From Aquila chrysaetos chrysaetos (taxonomy: Eukaryota; Chordata; Aves; Accipitriformes; Accipitridae), in contig NC_044018.1 of the NCBI RefSeq assembly GCF_900496995.4, positions 6,782,501 to 6,846,500 of the forward strand: 64,000 nucleotides of DNA, in the 5' to 3' direction. The stretch's first letter is position 1, and each line of letters opens with the position of its first letter. Below, piece by piece: positions 35,611 through 48,533 of this stretch. The notes under the pieces were generated by a model. That model was not told the DNA's origin, did not search any database, and worked only from the letters and a program-made list of their open reading frames with translations. The position numbers and the translations under genes are program-made.

Positions 35611-37003
35611 GTTAGACAAAACCCGTGGTTGTTTGCGGGTTTTGGGGCACCTCAATTTTCCCCAGCCAGAAAGCAAGAACTGCAGAAGGAAGGGCACGCA
35701 GCCAGGCTCCCACTCGTCCTGAGCCCCAGCTGCCTCCACGGCGCAATGGTTAACCGGGCAACACTATGGCTTGCAGAGCCATCTACTGACAGAGGAATGC
35801 AGGACAAGGAATTATTTCCCCCCCCCCGCAACTTGTAGGTTTTTTCTAACTTTGTCCATGCAATTGAGGGGTTTCTTGAAGTATGGGCAGTATGGCCGGT
35901 GTAGTCTGGCTCTTGCACACAACTCAGCAGAGGAACTGTTTTACTCCGCCAGTCTGTTATCTGCTCTTTTCAATAAGAAATGTTCAAATATTGCCCCATT
36001 TTTAGATACATATCTGTGGTGCAAGACAAAGAAGGAAGAAATGAAAATTATTTTGAAGTATCCTTGGAAATTAGGAGGCAGACCCTTCCCTCCTCAAATA
36101 GGAGCTCTGCTTGAAAATCACGATGCTGTAAAATAATACATATGTGGATGCAGACCTGTAAGTTGGTCAAGGACACAGCAGTGTCAGGAGTGAGAGGGAC
36201 GAGCTGAACAGAGGTGTGCTGAGGCCACAGGGCTGCGGATCCTGAGTTACCGGGCAGGCAGGGGTACATCTGCTCTAACAAACTTTCTTTCCATGCAGAC
36301 ACCCCTTCTCAGGCAGGTTTTTATCTGCTGTAAATGTACACAAGCCCCAGCACTTTTGTTTTACATCAAAGGTTGTATGGATAGAGGGCTGGACCTCTGC
36401 CACTCCACCTTCTCTCTGATAGCTGTAGAAACAAACCTTTTCTGCCTGACTTGAGTCTGCAAAACAGAGTGCATGTTTATTCCACGACAATACCAACTTC
36501 TTTTATTTGTGTGTGAACAGCAGGCTTTAGAATAGGTACGATTCCTGTTTTCAAGGTGCTCCATGCCTTTGGGGCAGAAATGCACCTTTCCTTTAAAACT
36601 GTAAACAGATGCTGTGATTCTTAGGTTTGCAGAGTTGATGCTTCACGGAAAGCAGAGCTTACAGCAGTCTAGAAATATAAATTCCTACCACACTAAAATG
36701 CATCACGGCATTTTTGGTAGGGAAAACTGTATTTTTTCCAAAACATTTTATTTCATCTTCTATTTTAATGTAAGGCAAAATGAGAATGAACTGCATGGCT
36801 TGATACTACATGAAAGCATTGAAATTTTCTCGTTGCAGAATACTGGCGATTGTGGGTAAGACCAAACTTCGAGATGCAAATGCCTTCACAAAATGGAGTT
36901 TCTGACCGCAGATCAATTTTGTCATCATCTGTCTTGGTGAAGAGCTGCTTTTGTGGCAAAATGTGGATGCTTCAGCACCACATTAGCATGATGGAGTTTG
37001 AGG
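35611..37003. other. Intergenic DNA, no gene recognised
   Basis: Nothing identifiable except a C11 run near 35819-35828. Open frames reach 121 codons without motifs. Confidence 0.65.
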
Positions 37004-37145
37004 ATCATAGAATCATAGAATGATTTGGGTTGGAAGGAACCTTTAAAGATCACCTAGGCCAACCCACTTGCCATGGGCAGGGAAATTTTTCACTAGATTA
37101 GGTTGCTCAAAGTCCCATCGAACCTGACCTTGAACCTTAGGATGA
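37004..37145 (-). mobile_element. CR1 3' tail fragment, minus orientation
   Basis: The plus strand reads ATCATAGAATCATAGAATG at its left end, the reverse complement of the CR1 terminal octamer repeat. It continues 'ggttggaaggaacctttaaa', 'ccatgggcaggg' and 'ggttgctcaaagtcccatc', which are typical of the CR1 3' untranslated region. About 140 bases are kept, so the copy is strongly 5'-truncated. Confidence 0.93.
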
Positions 37146-38448
37146 CTGTCGCTCTAGTGACTGCTGTAGTTGGCACTCATCATGTCCCAGATGAGCATCT
37201 ACGGATGGCCCATCACCTCTCTGCTTCCACCCTGGCCCATCCCGCTGGTTCCAGCTGTCTTCTGATACCAATCCACTGCGTCTACCTGCACCTAAAAGCC
37301 TCTTTCCTGGCAGGATCTAGGCTTGCTTTTGCAGTTTGGAGGACCCCTGGGGATTCAGCTTGTGGTGCTTTGGCAGAGGTGAAATGAAATCAGAAATAAA
37401 GATGAAAAAATAGTAACCAGGCTCAAAAAGTTAATGGTCATGATAGCCATTCCCCAAGGAAAAACAGAGGGGGGAGAAGAAAGCTTTTAAAAGGAAGATG
37501 GCCAAGAGAGCTGGATCTTTGTGCTATTTTGGGGTTGCCTAGCACAGTGCGGGGTGGAAGAGTGCCGCTTGCTTATTATAATATGCGGAAAAGGTGAAAC
37601 GCGATCATGACACTCCTGACACAAAGGCTGTCCCCATGGCACAGAGCAGACATCTGACCTCTTTTCCCTGAGACTGGCTTTCACTCTAGTGTATCTACAC
37701 TTCTATGGACAGGGGCTGACATATAAAACAAATAAATATTTCAGTTCTGTGTTTGTACAGTGCAAATAAGGGATCCCTGATAGGAATGGCCAGATGCTAT
37801 ATATTACACAAATAATAAACAAGTTAATTCTCTCCCAAAAAACCAGCCACGTGTGAAATAGCATGCTACATACTCCAAAAAAGAGCCTTAACTCTGCCCA
37901 TCATATTGAAATGCACCTTCATTATGTCTGCCTACATCTTTGCATTTCTAGATCGAAGTGTGCAGAATGTCCTTCATGTAGGGGTTACTTGCTTATAACT
38001 TTTTATTTGTTTGTTTTTAGAGGGGTGGGTTATGGTCCCATAGCAAGCCTGGCCTGAAACGTAGTATCTCTGGAGCATTTTGGTTAAAGCATCTGTCATT
38101 AGAGTGCCTTATTTGCCTGACTGATGTGAAACATCTCTCTCTCTCTTGCACCATGTTCCCTCTAAGGTTTTATTATCTTATTTGGTGTTTCATTAAAGAC
38201 CACTTACAAGTCAGAGACATCCTTCAGTACCATCTAACAACAGGCCCGCTGTGACAGTGCTGTTCTCAGCCTGCTGCCAGTGGGAGATACCCGGAGGGAC
38301 ATGATGCTGCAGGTGAGAAGGTACTCTCCTTTGCTGGATGATGAGAACAGTCTATATTCCCCTTCTGGGAGGGCCTGTATGGCTAAGGAGAAGATGGAAC
38401 TGGTAAAAAACTAGGATCAGAAAAATACTGGAGCAAGTCAGACACCAG
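37146..38448. other. Spacer between two CR1 tails
   Basis: No gene or further repeat recognised. A TTTG-rich segment lies near 38000-38015. Confidence 0.65.
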
Positions 38449-38622
38449 ATCATAGAATCATAGAATCACTTAGGTTGGAAAGGACCCTTAAGATCTAGTC
38501 CAACTGTTAACCTAGCACTGTCAAGGCCATCACTAAACCATGGCCCTAAGCACCACATCTACATGTCTTTTAAACACCTCCAGGGATGGTGACTCCACCA
38601 CTTCCCTGGGAAGCCTTGCCAT
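38449..38622 (-). mobile_element. CR1 3' tail fragment, minus orientation
   Basis: It begins ATCATAGAATCATAGAATC, followed by 'ttaggttggaaaggaccctt', 'aagatctagtccaact' and 'ctccagggatggtgactcca', the CR1 3' untranslated consensus in antisense. This copy belongs to a different CR1 subfamily from the one at 37.0 kb, judging by the middle segment with 'ccatggccctaagcacc'. Only about 175 bases remain. Confidence 0.93.
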
Positions 38623-41600
38623 CAGTCTGAGCTGGGCCAGTCTTCTTAATCTGCTTTGGATCAGCTTGGTCTAAACTGTGAGTACAGCCTTGTTTTCCAT
38701 TTTCACTTGACACCCTTCCCCCTGAACTGCTGCATGGCAAGGACATGAGGTGACAAACACTTGGTAGGGCCACCTGCTTCCCTTCAGCCCCACTGAGACC
38801 TTCCTGCCTTCACAGAAAAGCGGAGAGCATTGCAAGCTGGGTCACCACAGGCTGCTGTGATCAGCTGTCAGTCAGCTTGCAGCCTCCTGTCTCTTCTTTG
38901 TCTCTCTGCCAGAATGCAGTGGAGAACATCAAGATTACAAGAAGCAAGCGTTAGTCAGTGGGGGAAGCACAGGACATCTTTTCAAGCACACACCCCCCCA
39001 CCCATATTCGTTTGCAGCCAGCCCTGTTCGGCTTTCATCTTAGATCTACATGGACAACAAGCCCTCACTTTTCCTGGTGAACTTCACTCAGTCTTCCCCA
39101 ATTAAACTGCAGCACTTCAAGACAACCATCAGCAATATCAGATTCCTTTCAGCCCCGACCCAGTGCCCCACGCAAATCAGACGGCTATAGTCTACACAGA
39201 GCTGTGCACCCAGACCTCAACCAAACCTGACGGTTCTGCACGGCCGGGTGCATCAGGTTTGCCATGCCAGCCTCGAGGCAGGTGGGTTTTGATAATGTGC
39301 CATGCCACACGCGGGTACATCGTAGGGCTAGGTGACACCTAGAGAAGATGGTCTCTCCTTATCTCTGAGGACGTCTTGCATGGCCAGAGTGTTTGTGGGT
39401 AGGTAACAATGTTCATGCAACCAAAAGAGCTTGGCGCTTGGCTTCACGTGCTTGGTCGGAGGCTGTGGGACAGGCGGGGTGCAGAGCTCAAGAGGAAATC
39501 AATAGTGGGGATGCTGTCCTGCTTGCTTCATCATATTGACAGGCCTGTGGGGAATATGAAAAAGGTGAATGCTTCTTGGGACTACCTCTCCTCCTTGCTT
39601 AAGAGCTAGGGTGAACCTTGGTGTAAGAAATACAACTCCTTTGATTTTTCAAAGATCTTATTCCAGGCAACTTCTCCATCTAAAATCCTTTCTGCATGAG
39701 TGCCATGACCAAGAAACCAAGGAAAAATATGGTGGTTTTTTTGGCAAATGCTTCCTTCCTCAGGGGAGTCCTTGTGAGATCTTAAGTTTGGCCTGGTTTT
39801 GGATGCGTTTTTTGAAATAATGTTACACCATATTGGACAACGACCAGACTGGGCTTCGTGGACGAACCCTCCTGCTGGGTCTGATGGATGTGCAAAACCA
39901 GCTAAGTGTCTTCTTAAGAGGGGTTGTGATCACATAGAAAGAAATTTTGGCATAAGGGTAACTCTGTGGATCTAGTTTTTCTTGGAGAGTTTTCCCAATA
40001 TTTACACATAGGAAAGGATGCACAGAGAGAAACACATCTCTCTAGAGAGCCATGCTGGAAGGCAAATTATTCATGCATTTCCTTAATACAGGATCTTATG
40101 TATATTAGAGTAACTTTAATATTCCTACTAGAAATTTCCCATTGAAAACATCGGGTTCTGTAAAAACCCCGCGGTTAATTAAGGGTTGTGCATGTCAGCA
40201 TTAATTATACTTTGTTAGATGATAGTTGAAAAGGTTTCCTTTCACAAGTGATGTTCGTCATGCAATTTACTCTTTGGTATGAGTTTATTAAATCATTCTG
40301 AATAGGAAAAGTATTTTGATAATTAAAAAAAAAATAATGTTTTTCATGCTCTTTTGAGATTCACTGTCTTCCAATTTTACTTGACTGAATTATACCAGAA
40401 CATATATATTAGAAAGGAGATTTCAAAATGACATCAACTTGTAAAATTGAATTTCTAGAATTGCATTTGTATGTGCAAACATTTACACTAAAAACATGTA
40501 TGATGCAAACTTTACCATCAGCTGTCAGCATAGCTCAAATTCTTCTGCACCACAGGCATATGTAGATGGTATGAATAGTAGATATTATTTTTTATATCAT
40601 CTACTCCCTAAAAAAAGGATTTTACTAGTGTGTTATCCCTTATGACAGGAATATCAAATATATGGCTGGAGAACAATCCACGCAGACTTTTTACAAAATG
40701 TGACACATATTTTGTTAAAAATTTCAAATGAAGAACGAGTCTTGTGAAATTTCACTTTGGCATTTAGTGAGGAAAAACAAGGCCAAGGCTTGATACAATG
40801 TATTTTTTTAAAATTATTTTCTCCCCTTTTGCAATTATGCAGTGAACTCATTATTTCAACCATGCTGCTGAAATGAATCAGAAGACACACCTGCCAACAT
40901 CTCCTGCTGAAACACAGGGGGCTGAAGTGAGCATAGTTTAAAACTGGTTTAATCTGAACACTGACTAGTTTTTTTCCCTGTGGACACACAGTGTTGATTC
41001 ATCCTTTATTAGTTCTGCCCTCTTCAGCACATCATTCATTAGTTGTATAATTCCCGATGAACTTTGCTCCAGTACAGAGAGTGGCTTTCCAGGAATGTAG
41101 GCTCTAGCATGGCTCTTCACGCCTCCAAACTTTACCTTTCCGTATCTGCCTAAATTAGATCAGCTTTATTCTTCCCCTCCAGCAAACTTCCCATCCATGC
41201 TATTTCCTTCATTTGCTGACAATTCAGTTTACTCTGAAAGAAACATGTTCATTCATGGACTTTCCCTGAAGTAATAAGGAATGTGTAAGAACATTCATGC
41301 AATTATTTCAGACTAAGCCTGTATGAAGACAAAACTCGAAGATTTGCTGAAAAGACTATGCCCTGTGCTTCATGAACATATTATACAGACATGGGGCGTG
41401 TAGAAAAAGAGAGCACACCTACCTTGTATAGTTTAGAAAATACCTACTTTACAGGAATGGTGATTGAATAGTTAAGAATTTAAAGACTATTCAGATAAGA
41501 GCTGTTGCCAAGGGACTCGGCATTAGTCAGCTGAAGCTCAACAATCCTGTCAACTCCAACTGCTGCACACCCTGTATGAGCATCATGTAGGGATATGGCT

Positions 41601-44229
41601 TCTACCAGAAAGGAGGAACAGTTCCATACAACACCCGTAGCGTGTGCGCATGCAGTTAAGTACCTGTACATGTAAGACCAATTGCTAGCATGACTGAATA
41701 GTCCTTTTCCCCCATGAACACAAGTGCTAATGCTATCAGCTAGCCACGATACAGAAAAATAGCCCCATTGCTGAGCAGCCCACCTCTCTACTCCGAGACT
41801 GGACTGCATCTGGCTGGAGACATTGGCTTTGTGATCCTGATCCACACGGAGTAGCTGTAGTTAGAAAATAAAGCTCAGCTACTCTCATGAGCCACCCCAG
41901 AGCATGGGCAAAGAAAGAGCTAGAGAACAGAGTAGGGCCATGAAGAGCCCAAGATTTTCCTGCTCCTTCTGCATCGTTTCTCTGTCTCGGGAGGTTCTCA
42001 GTGTCAGCCAAGGCTGACTTTGTCTGTGATGAATTCGAGGATGGGCTGCATGGTGGCAATGGATGGGGACTCATGAGGTAAGTTTTGTCTGTGATTAATA
42101 GCCCTCAGGGCTTGGAAAGTGATAAAATTTCAATGTTCCTGGTCATGTTTGATTCCAAAAAGCATAGGGATTTATTTCCATCAGATGATGGAAATCTGGC
42201 AGTTAAAGAGTTAGCATGGACACCTCTAAGATATTTCATGCCAGAGCTGCCAAGCAGGTGGGAAATGATGGCTGGCTAGCAGTGAATCCTGCCACCCGAG
42301 AGGAGGAATCACTTTTCTTGGCTCAGCCCACGTGGAGGTGCTACAGGCTCGGGAACAGACCAGCTCACCCAGAGCAGAGACAGACCATATGCAGAGACCC
42401 AGCACCGCAAGTTATTACCAGTTATTTTTCAACTGGATTTTTTTCTGTGAAACATTAGAATACTTACATTTTATCCTTTCCCATATTTATTTTGTAATGA
42501 TGCATCCAAAAAGAAAAGGAAGTATTAGCTGGTGTTCTTTGCCTCAAATAATATACTTGTAAAACCTCACAAGCAATTCATATCTGATTAAAGTTGGGCA
42601 AAACATCTTTTCCCCTAACTTCAGACCTGCCTTTCTATTATGCTTCTCATAAAGGAAAACGTTTGTTGTGAACAATAAAAGGAAAGTCCCACTTTCCTGT
42701 GAATAGCTGTAACATCAAACCTCAGCCTTTAATATAATGGGTTCTTATTCTCTCCCTGGACTAAAGGGCAGCCTAAGTGAAACATTCCCAAGAAGAGATG
42801 GGCAAAAAAATCCCCTAGAAACAATAAAAAAATTTCCCAAACAACCAAACACTCAGCCTCTGTCTTGTGCCAAAGCTCTGTGCTTTGCTTTCTACTTGAC
42901 TGCCTGCCAAGAAATGAAAAGATTATCCAAAAGCAAGACACAGGATCCTTTCCCCTGGGCCAGAGCTTTCATGGGGAAAGAAGAGATCAAGCAGATGGAA
43001 AAAAGAAACAGAATTTCTTTTGTAAAAAGCAAGGGGAGAAAGATGTGTAATATAGATGAGCAAATGTGAGAGAGATGGATGACACATTGAGTGAAAGGGA
43101 AGATGCAGTCATTTTTACCATCATGTAAAGATTAATTAAATCATGTTCTGAATGGGGGCACTGATGGCGACTCCATCTGCGGCTCTTTGACTCACTGTAT
43201 CGCTTTGTCTCAGTTTATTGTCTGCAAGACAGGAAGAAAGAAATCTACCTGCATTGCTGAACTGTGAGAAATCTGTTAATAATTGAAGAGAATTTTAAAG
43301 ATGGGAAGTGTCCAGCATTAAAATTGGTTGTGGGTAAATACCAGGTGGCTCAAATTTTGCCCTCAGCTCACATAGGCAGCCAAGCATCTGGGCTTTTTAC
43401 ATTTTTGCTCATTAGTAAAAATATGTTACAACAGGCTCACTTTGTGTTTTGAATCATGCTTAGAGAAATGTTACAAAAACTACTGTCAAAACTCTCAATT
43501 CTGTTTAAATAAAAACATTTTAAACAGTAGAAATGAAAGATAACAAAAAACCCCAGTATTAAGGAAACACTTCAGAACTGTCAAAATACTGTTTCCTGGT
43601 TAGGGTGGGAGACAGGCAAACATGCAGAAAATACTTGGGTTTAGGTTTATCCAACCTTAACCAGAGCAGCTGTTTATTCATACTGTTAGGTTTCAGGTAT
43701 TCAAACAGACTGAAAATATGCTTTAAGTAGTCAAAATGTTCATCTCTCTCATGTTTATTAATAATCCTGGAGCAAAGTACTACTTTCACCATCGGCAATT
43801 AACCTTGAGTCTTATATTTTCTTTCAAGAACTAAGTTGCCATTACATCACAGTAGATGCAATATTCCTTTTCCTTTTACTGCGCTTACCTGGCGTCTCCC
43901 TGCGGACTTTGCACACGCTGAAAATAGTCAGTGATTTTACTGTGTGAGAGAGAAACACTCATGTCTTATTTTACTGAGGCTCAGGATAACAACTTCACCT
44001 CCCTGGATGTAACGAGGAGTTTCATCAGGAGCTCAAGGGGAACAGGACTAGCTGTCCACTTGAAAAAGAATATAGAAGTGATATAATTGCAAAAAATCTG
44101 TGGTATTTTGCTTAAATGGTATTTGCTTACTATTATCTAACAGACAAAAGCTAAGCCACTGCGCTCTGTGACAGAAGTCCTGTATCAAATGGATTTTGGC
44201 ATAATGTAGATACTGACTGTATTCCTATG
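38623..44229. other. Intergenic DNA, increasingly AT-rich
   Basis: I recognise no gene. From about 39.8 kb the base composition becomes clearly AT-rich. Open frames are under 125 codons. There may be more decayed LINE sequence near 39.8-40.2 kb, but it is too weak to call. Confidence 0.65.
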
Positions 44230-44830
44230 ACTAGTATAATCCTAGGGACAAAAATGAAGAGCAGAATAAGATACAACAAGGAGATGGAATGAAGAATAAC
44301 ATGAGGACATTCTCCAAAGATATGAAATATGAAAGAGTTAGTCCACCATGTGATGCAAAAGGAGAAATAATAATGGGTGACAGGTTTAATGCCTTTTTTC
44401 CTTCAGTAGTCACTTAAGAAAAAGGAAGTTTATTTAAAATGCTTAAGTAGCTGGTGTAAGCAGGATGAGACATTAGTGATCATCCTTGAGAAGGTGGTGA
44501 GCACATATGAGGTTCCAGGGCATAAAGACGAGCAAGCACAGTATTTTCAAAAAGGAAGGAAGGGAGGTATGTAGGAATTGTCACTAATCAGTCTGACTGA
44601 ATTTTCTAAAAAAATATTGAAACAGTGCTTGTGAAATGCATAAAACATCTAATTAATAACAGTCAAGGCAGGTTTGTAAAGAATCAGTTTGTTCAACCAG
44701 TCAATGTATGGCATGTAAGATGTTGAAATAATCTTTCCAGTCTAGATAGTATTGCTAAGGCTGCAGGTGGAATAAGTGTGCTTGGTTTGAGAAAAACACT
44801 TCAGAAAAGATGTAGACAATTAATCCTTTT
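44230..44830 (+). mobile_element. Ancient CR1/L3-type LINE fragment, plus orientation
   Basis: The plus strand follows the sense order of old CR1/L3 ORF2 between endonuclease and reverse transcriptase. It contains 'ggtttaatgcctttttt' then 'ccttcagtagtcac' near 44385, a segment near 44545 resembling the usual 'tatctttaaaaaggg', 'aatcagtctgactgaa' near 44587, then 'ggcaggtttgtaaagaatca' near 44668, where intact elements encode the QHGF-like RT block. Frameshifts and stops are frequent. Orientation is opposite to the fragments at 21.4 and 53.4 kb. Confidence 0.65.
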
Positions 44831-47800
44831 CTAGAAACTTCTAGACAATTCTAGAAAAGAGAAAAGATGGAGAAGATTGTAACAAACTTTGTATGTACAA
44901 GAAGACTTCTGAAAAGAGGAAAAGAACTTTTCTTCCTGTATGCTGTGAAGGGACATAAAATAATCAGCTTAAATTACAGAAATCACACTTGCACTAACAT
45001 TTTGAAGTCCCAAGTGACTGAACTGTTCCAGCTTGCGTTCAGTGTAATAAATTCTGTCCTGTTTCTCACTGCAAACTAGTCAAAGACCTGCTCTACAATA
45101 ACTGATTTGTTTATGCTAAATGCTCTCCTTTGTTGGAAGCTGATCTGGCAAAAATCATTATGTTATACCTCAAACAGTGAGTCACTGAGCTTCCTCTTTA
45201 GGAGGACAAATGAGACATGGTTCACAATAAACTACAAATAATCCCCACGGATCATGAGTTCTGATTGTTGGAAATCCTTGCAATCATTTAAAAACTTTTT
45301 TCCTCAGTACAGAGGCTCCTTCTGAATAATAAAGAGTGATACAGAACCAGGGTATCCATACTGTATTGCTGCTGGTAGAAGAATATCTTCCTACAAGCAC
45401 TCCAACCATCTGGGGAAAAGCTCTTCTCTTTGAACTGTGCACAACAGGGTAGAAAATGGCAGAAATAGGGGTAAGGTAGTAGTCTGGGAATCGAAAGATC
45501 TTGGCTTGCTTTCCACAGCATGTTACTAAGATCCGCAAAGGCAGGTGGTAGCAACTGATGCTTCAGGAGCAGAATTCACAATGCCCAAATTCTCTCTGTG
45601 CTAAATGGGGAAGTTTCCAGATCAACGCCGGGATGGTAACCACCAGCACGATGCTCACGACGAGGGTAAGAGCTGCCTGAAGTTCTCTCTGCTCTTTACC
45701 AAATGGTGGCTGTATAGATTCATGTGAAAAGCCAGCAGGCAGTTTCCTAAGGCTCCCCAGTTCCAAATAAAGACCACCCCAGTCAGAAAAAGTGTTTTGG
45801 TTGCATGCAGTGTATGTTTATGGGCCCATAATGGCCTTAACAAAGGTAGAGGAGGAGTCTCTGCTGAGATGAGCTAGTTAATTAGAGTATGGTAAGGTGG
45901 GAATTCAAGGCATTTCAGGAAAAAATTGCAACTCTAATATGAAGTCTTACTCCTAGGCAAGAGATCTGGGCAGTGGGGTTCTTACAAAAGGCAGGCATTG
46001 CCTTCAGCTGTGTATGGGGGAACACAACATTGTAGTGTATGTTACACAGCCAGAGAGAATCAGCCCTGCCAAAGTTTGCCTAATTTCTAAATTCTAATTA
46101 GCCCTTGGCCAAAAATTAGGTCCAGAGAGGTTTAATCCAGACAAGTGTTTACTGTAAAACATGTGAGTAATCCTGGAATTCACATGTACCAGGTTCCCAC
46201 TGAAAACGCTAAAAGCTCAGAAGCAGGCTGTGTACTTCAGATGTCCTCCGCAGTGCTAGCGAGGCTTTGCATTTTTAAAACATCATAATTTTAACTGAGC
46301 TTGCTCTGGCATGGAGCTCCTGGTAGTTAATTTTAGATTGTGCCACTGTGAACAGAAATGTGCTGTTCTGATGCAGCATGTGTGCAGTGTAGATATGGGG
46401 CAAGTTACTGCTGTGGCCTATTGCTATATCACAATATTACTATCCCTTGGGAGGGAAACAGCATAGATTTATGACTTGCTTGAGTTCTTTGTTTTCGTTA
46501 TTTTTTCCTGCCAGGTTATTTTTAGTGCAAAATTGTTCCAAATTATGTCGAGAACAGGAGAAGCTGAACTAAAACCGTGATCGGAAACGCTGCTATGTAT
46601 GAAGGATGTTTCTGTAGATAACAAGAACCAGTGATATGTTGTATTGCATAACCCTAAAGAAATCTCTAGAAAGCAATATGTTACCTCTATTATCTTCAGA
46701 GAGTCTCCCGCTGAACCCGTGTGAAGAAGCAGCTCCACTGGCTGTCAATTTTAGCAGCCGCAGGATCAGATGCTTTGAAGTGAAATAGCCACTTTCAGGA
46801 AAAAACACCTCTCTCTGTAAGTACATAAGCTAGCTGACACAGTCCCTCCACTTCCACTGCTTTTGAAGAATACACAATATTGAAATCCTTAAATCACTTG
46901 CAGGCTTGTGTCCTCTGTTCAAGACATTTTACATCTCCCTAGGCCATTTGCTTTCAGAGACAGAACCATGGTGTTTCTCAGAAATTAATTAACAAATTCA
47001 CAACCTCTTTTGGGTGGCTTAAGAAATAGCAGCATGGATGAATGCTCCGCTGATACGGTTTTAATGTTGAGCTGTCAAGAGGCACAGGTACCTGACAGTT
47101 CCTGAAACCTAATTATGGAGCACAACTTTCTCTGTTGCCGTCTGCCTGCTCCAGAGACAGCTGTGTTTCCTTCCCTTTAATGAAAGAGTGCTGCAATAAT
47201 AGCTTGCAAATATTTTATCTCTGGAAGCAATTATTATTTTGTTTTAAGAGCTGAGCTAACACTAGAGACATGTTTATTCCCCAAGTAGACACCCTATATT
47301 TGAGCTATCAAATTTCTTGTTACTATTTTTAAACCAGTGTTGTGCAGTTGTGAATGCAAATTGCTTCATCTGCTACAGAGAACACCCTAATTTTTTAATG
47401 AATTAACAAAAGGGGAGTTGAGGGAGAGGTTTCAAGAGCAAAAATTTATGTTGGGAAATCACCTCGATTCCAAATTAAATTAGAAATGTGTGACGCTGCC
47501 AGAAAGTCCCAAAGCCATAATTAGCTGTATAATGCTCACAGCCCCTCTGCTCCCCTCCCACTCCGCTGTCAGTCTCTCTCCCTCTGTGCTCCTGCTCGCT
47601 CCACAGCCAGGAGCTTTCTGTCTCCTGTGGAACAACGACGGCAGCAGCCACGGCCAGGGCTGGGACACGCTGGCCTCCACTGGCACTGCCTAATCCTTGC
47701 TATAGCACTGTAAATCTTAATCAAAAATGAGCTGTACAGACTAGGGCCAGTCTCACTTAGTCTGCTTTTGTGAGTGGCCTCAGCAGGGTTTTGTCCTCGG

Positions 47801-48394
47801 TTAATCATTGCCCCAGGCTCTTATGACAGTGATTGCTCATTTGGTGGAGGTCACCATTGCAAGTCTCTGCTGGCAGGAGTCTGAGTCACAGGCAGAGTCA
47901 AATTCAAGGGAAGTTGTTCTTTTCTGAATACATGAGAGCTGAGGAACATGCAAGATAGACAAGGTAAGTTATTTCCATTTTTTTCGAGGCTGCAGTTATT
48001 TTTACTTCCTTTCCTGGGGGAAGCATGGTGTCAAATTCCTTCTCTAGCAGTTATGAACTGTAGGTAGCTGTGTTCAGGGCTATCTGTACAAGAAGTAATA
48101 CCACACCTTTGAGAAGTAGCAGGCAGCCTTATATCCACAATGGGTGATATTGTCTGAATTTTGTGAAGTGATATCCCCTTCCCCCTCAAAAATACTGTGC
48201 TACAACTGGACGCTGTGACACTGTAAACCTGCGCACCAGTCTGATTTGGGCCTGTGTGGGGTTTGTCTCTCTCCTTCATCAACTCTCTGCAGATGACCTG
48301 GTCTCCTGAAGGAGATGCAGGACCAGAGTAGGCTGCAGGCTAGCAGAGTGTGGGAAGTGTTAGAACCACCTCCTCACTGCCACCACCCTTATAC
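44831..48394. other. Intergenic AT-rich DNA, no gene recognised
   Basis: No gene, RNA or transposon identified. Open frames are under 90 codons. Confidence 0.65.
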
Positions 48395-48533
48395 ATTCAA
48401 GGTCAAGTTAGATGGGGCTTTCAGCAACCTGATCTAGTTGCAGATGTCCCTGCTCATTGCAGGGAGGTTGGACTAGGTGACCTTTAAATGTCCCTTCCAA
48501 CCTTCCAAACCATTCTGTGATTCTATGGTTCTA
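48395..48533 (+). mobile_element. CR1 3' tail fragment, plus orientation
   Basis: Reading rightwards: 'attcaaggtcaagttagatg', 'caacctgatctagttg', 'gcagggaggttggactaggt', 'cccttccaacc' and finally ATTCTGTGATTCTATGGTTC, the CR1 terminal octamer region. It is the only one of the four young CR1 pieces in plus orientation. About 140 bases remain. Confidence 0.94.

Noticed and set aside
35728..35800. 'ggcgcaatggttaacc', similar to the D-arm of arginine tRNAs
   Set aside because: No acceptor-stem pairing, no anticodon arm and no TTCGA-type T-loop at the right distance.
39820..40200. Possible further antisense LINE sequence
   Set aside because: Only short, isolated resemblances ('agagccatgctggaaggc') with no colinear support.
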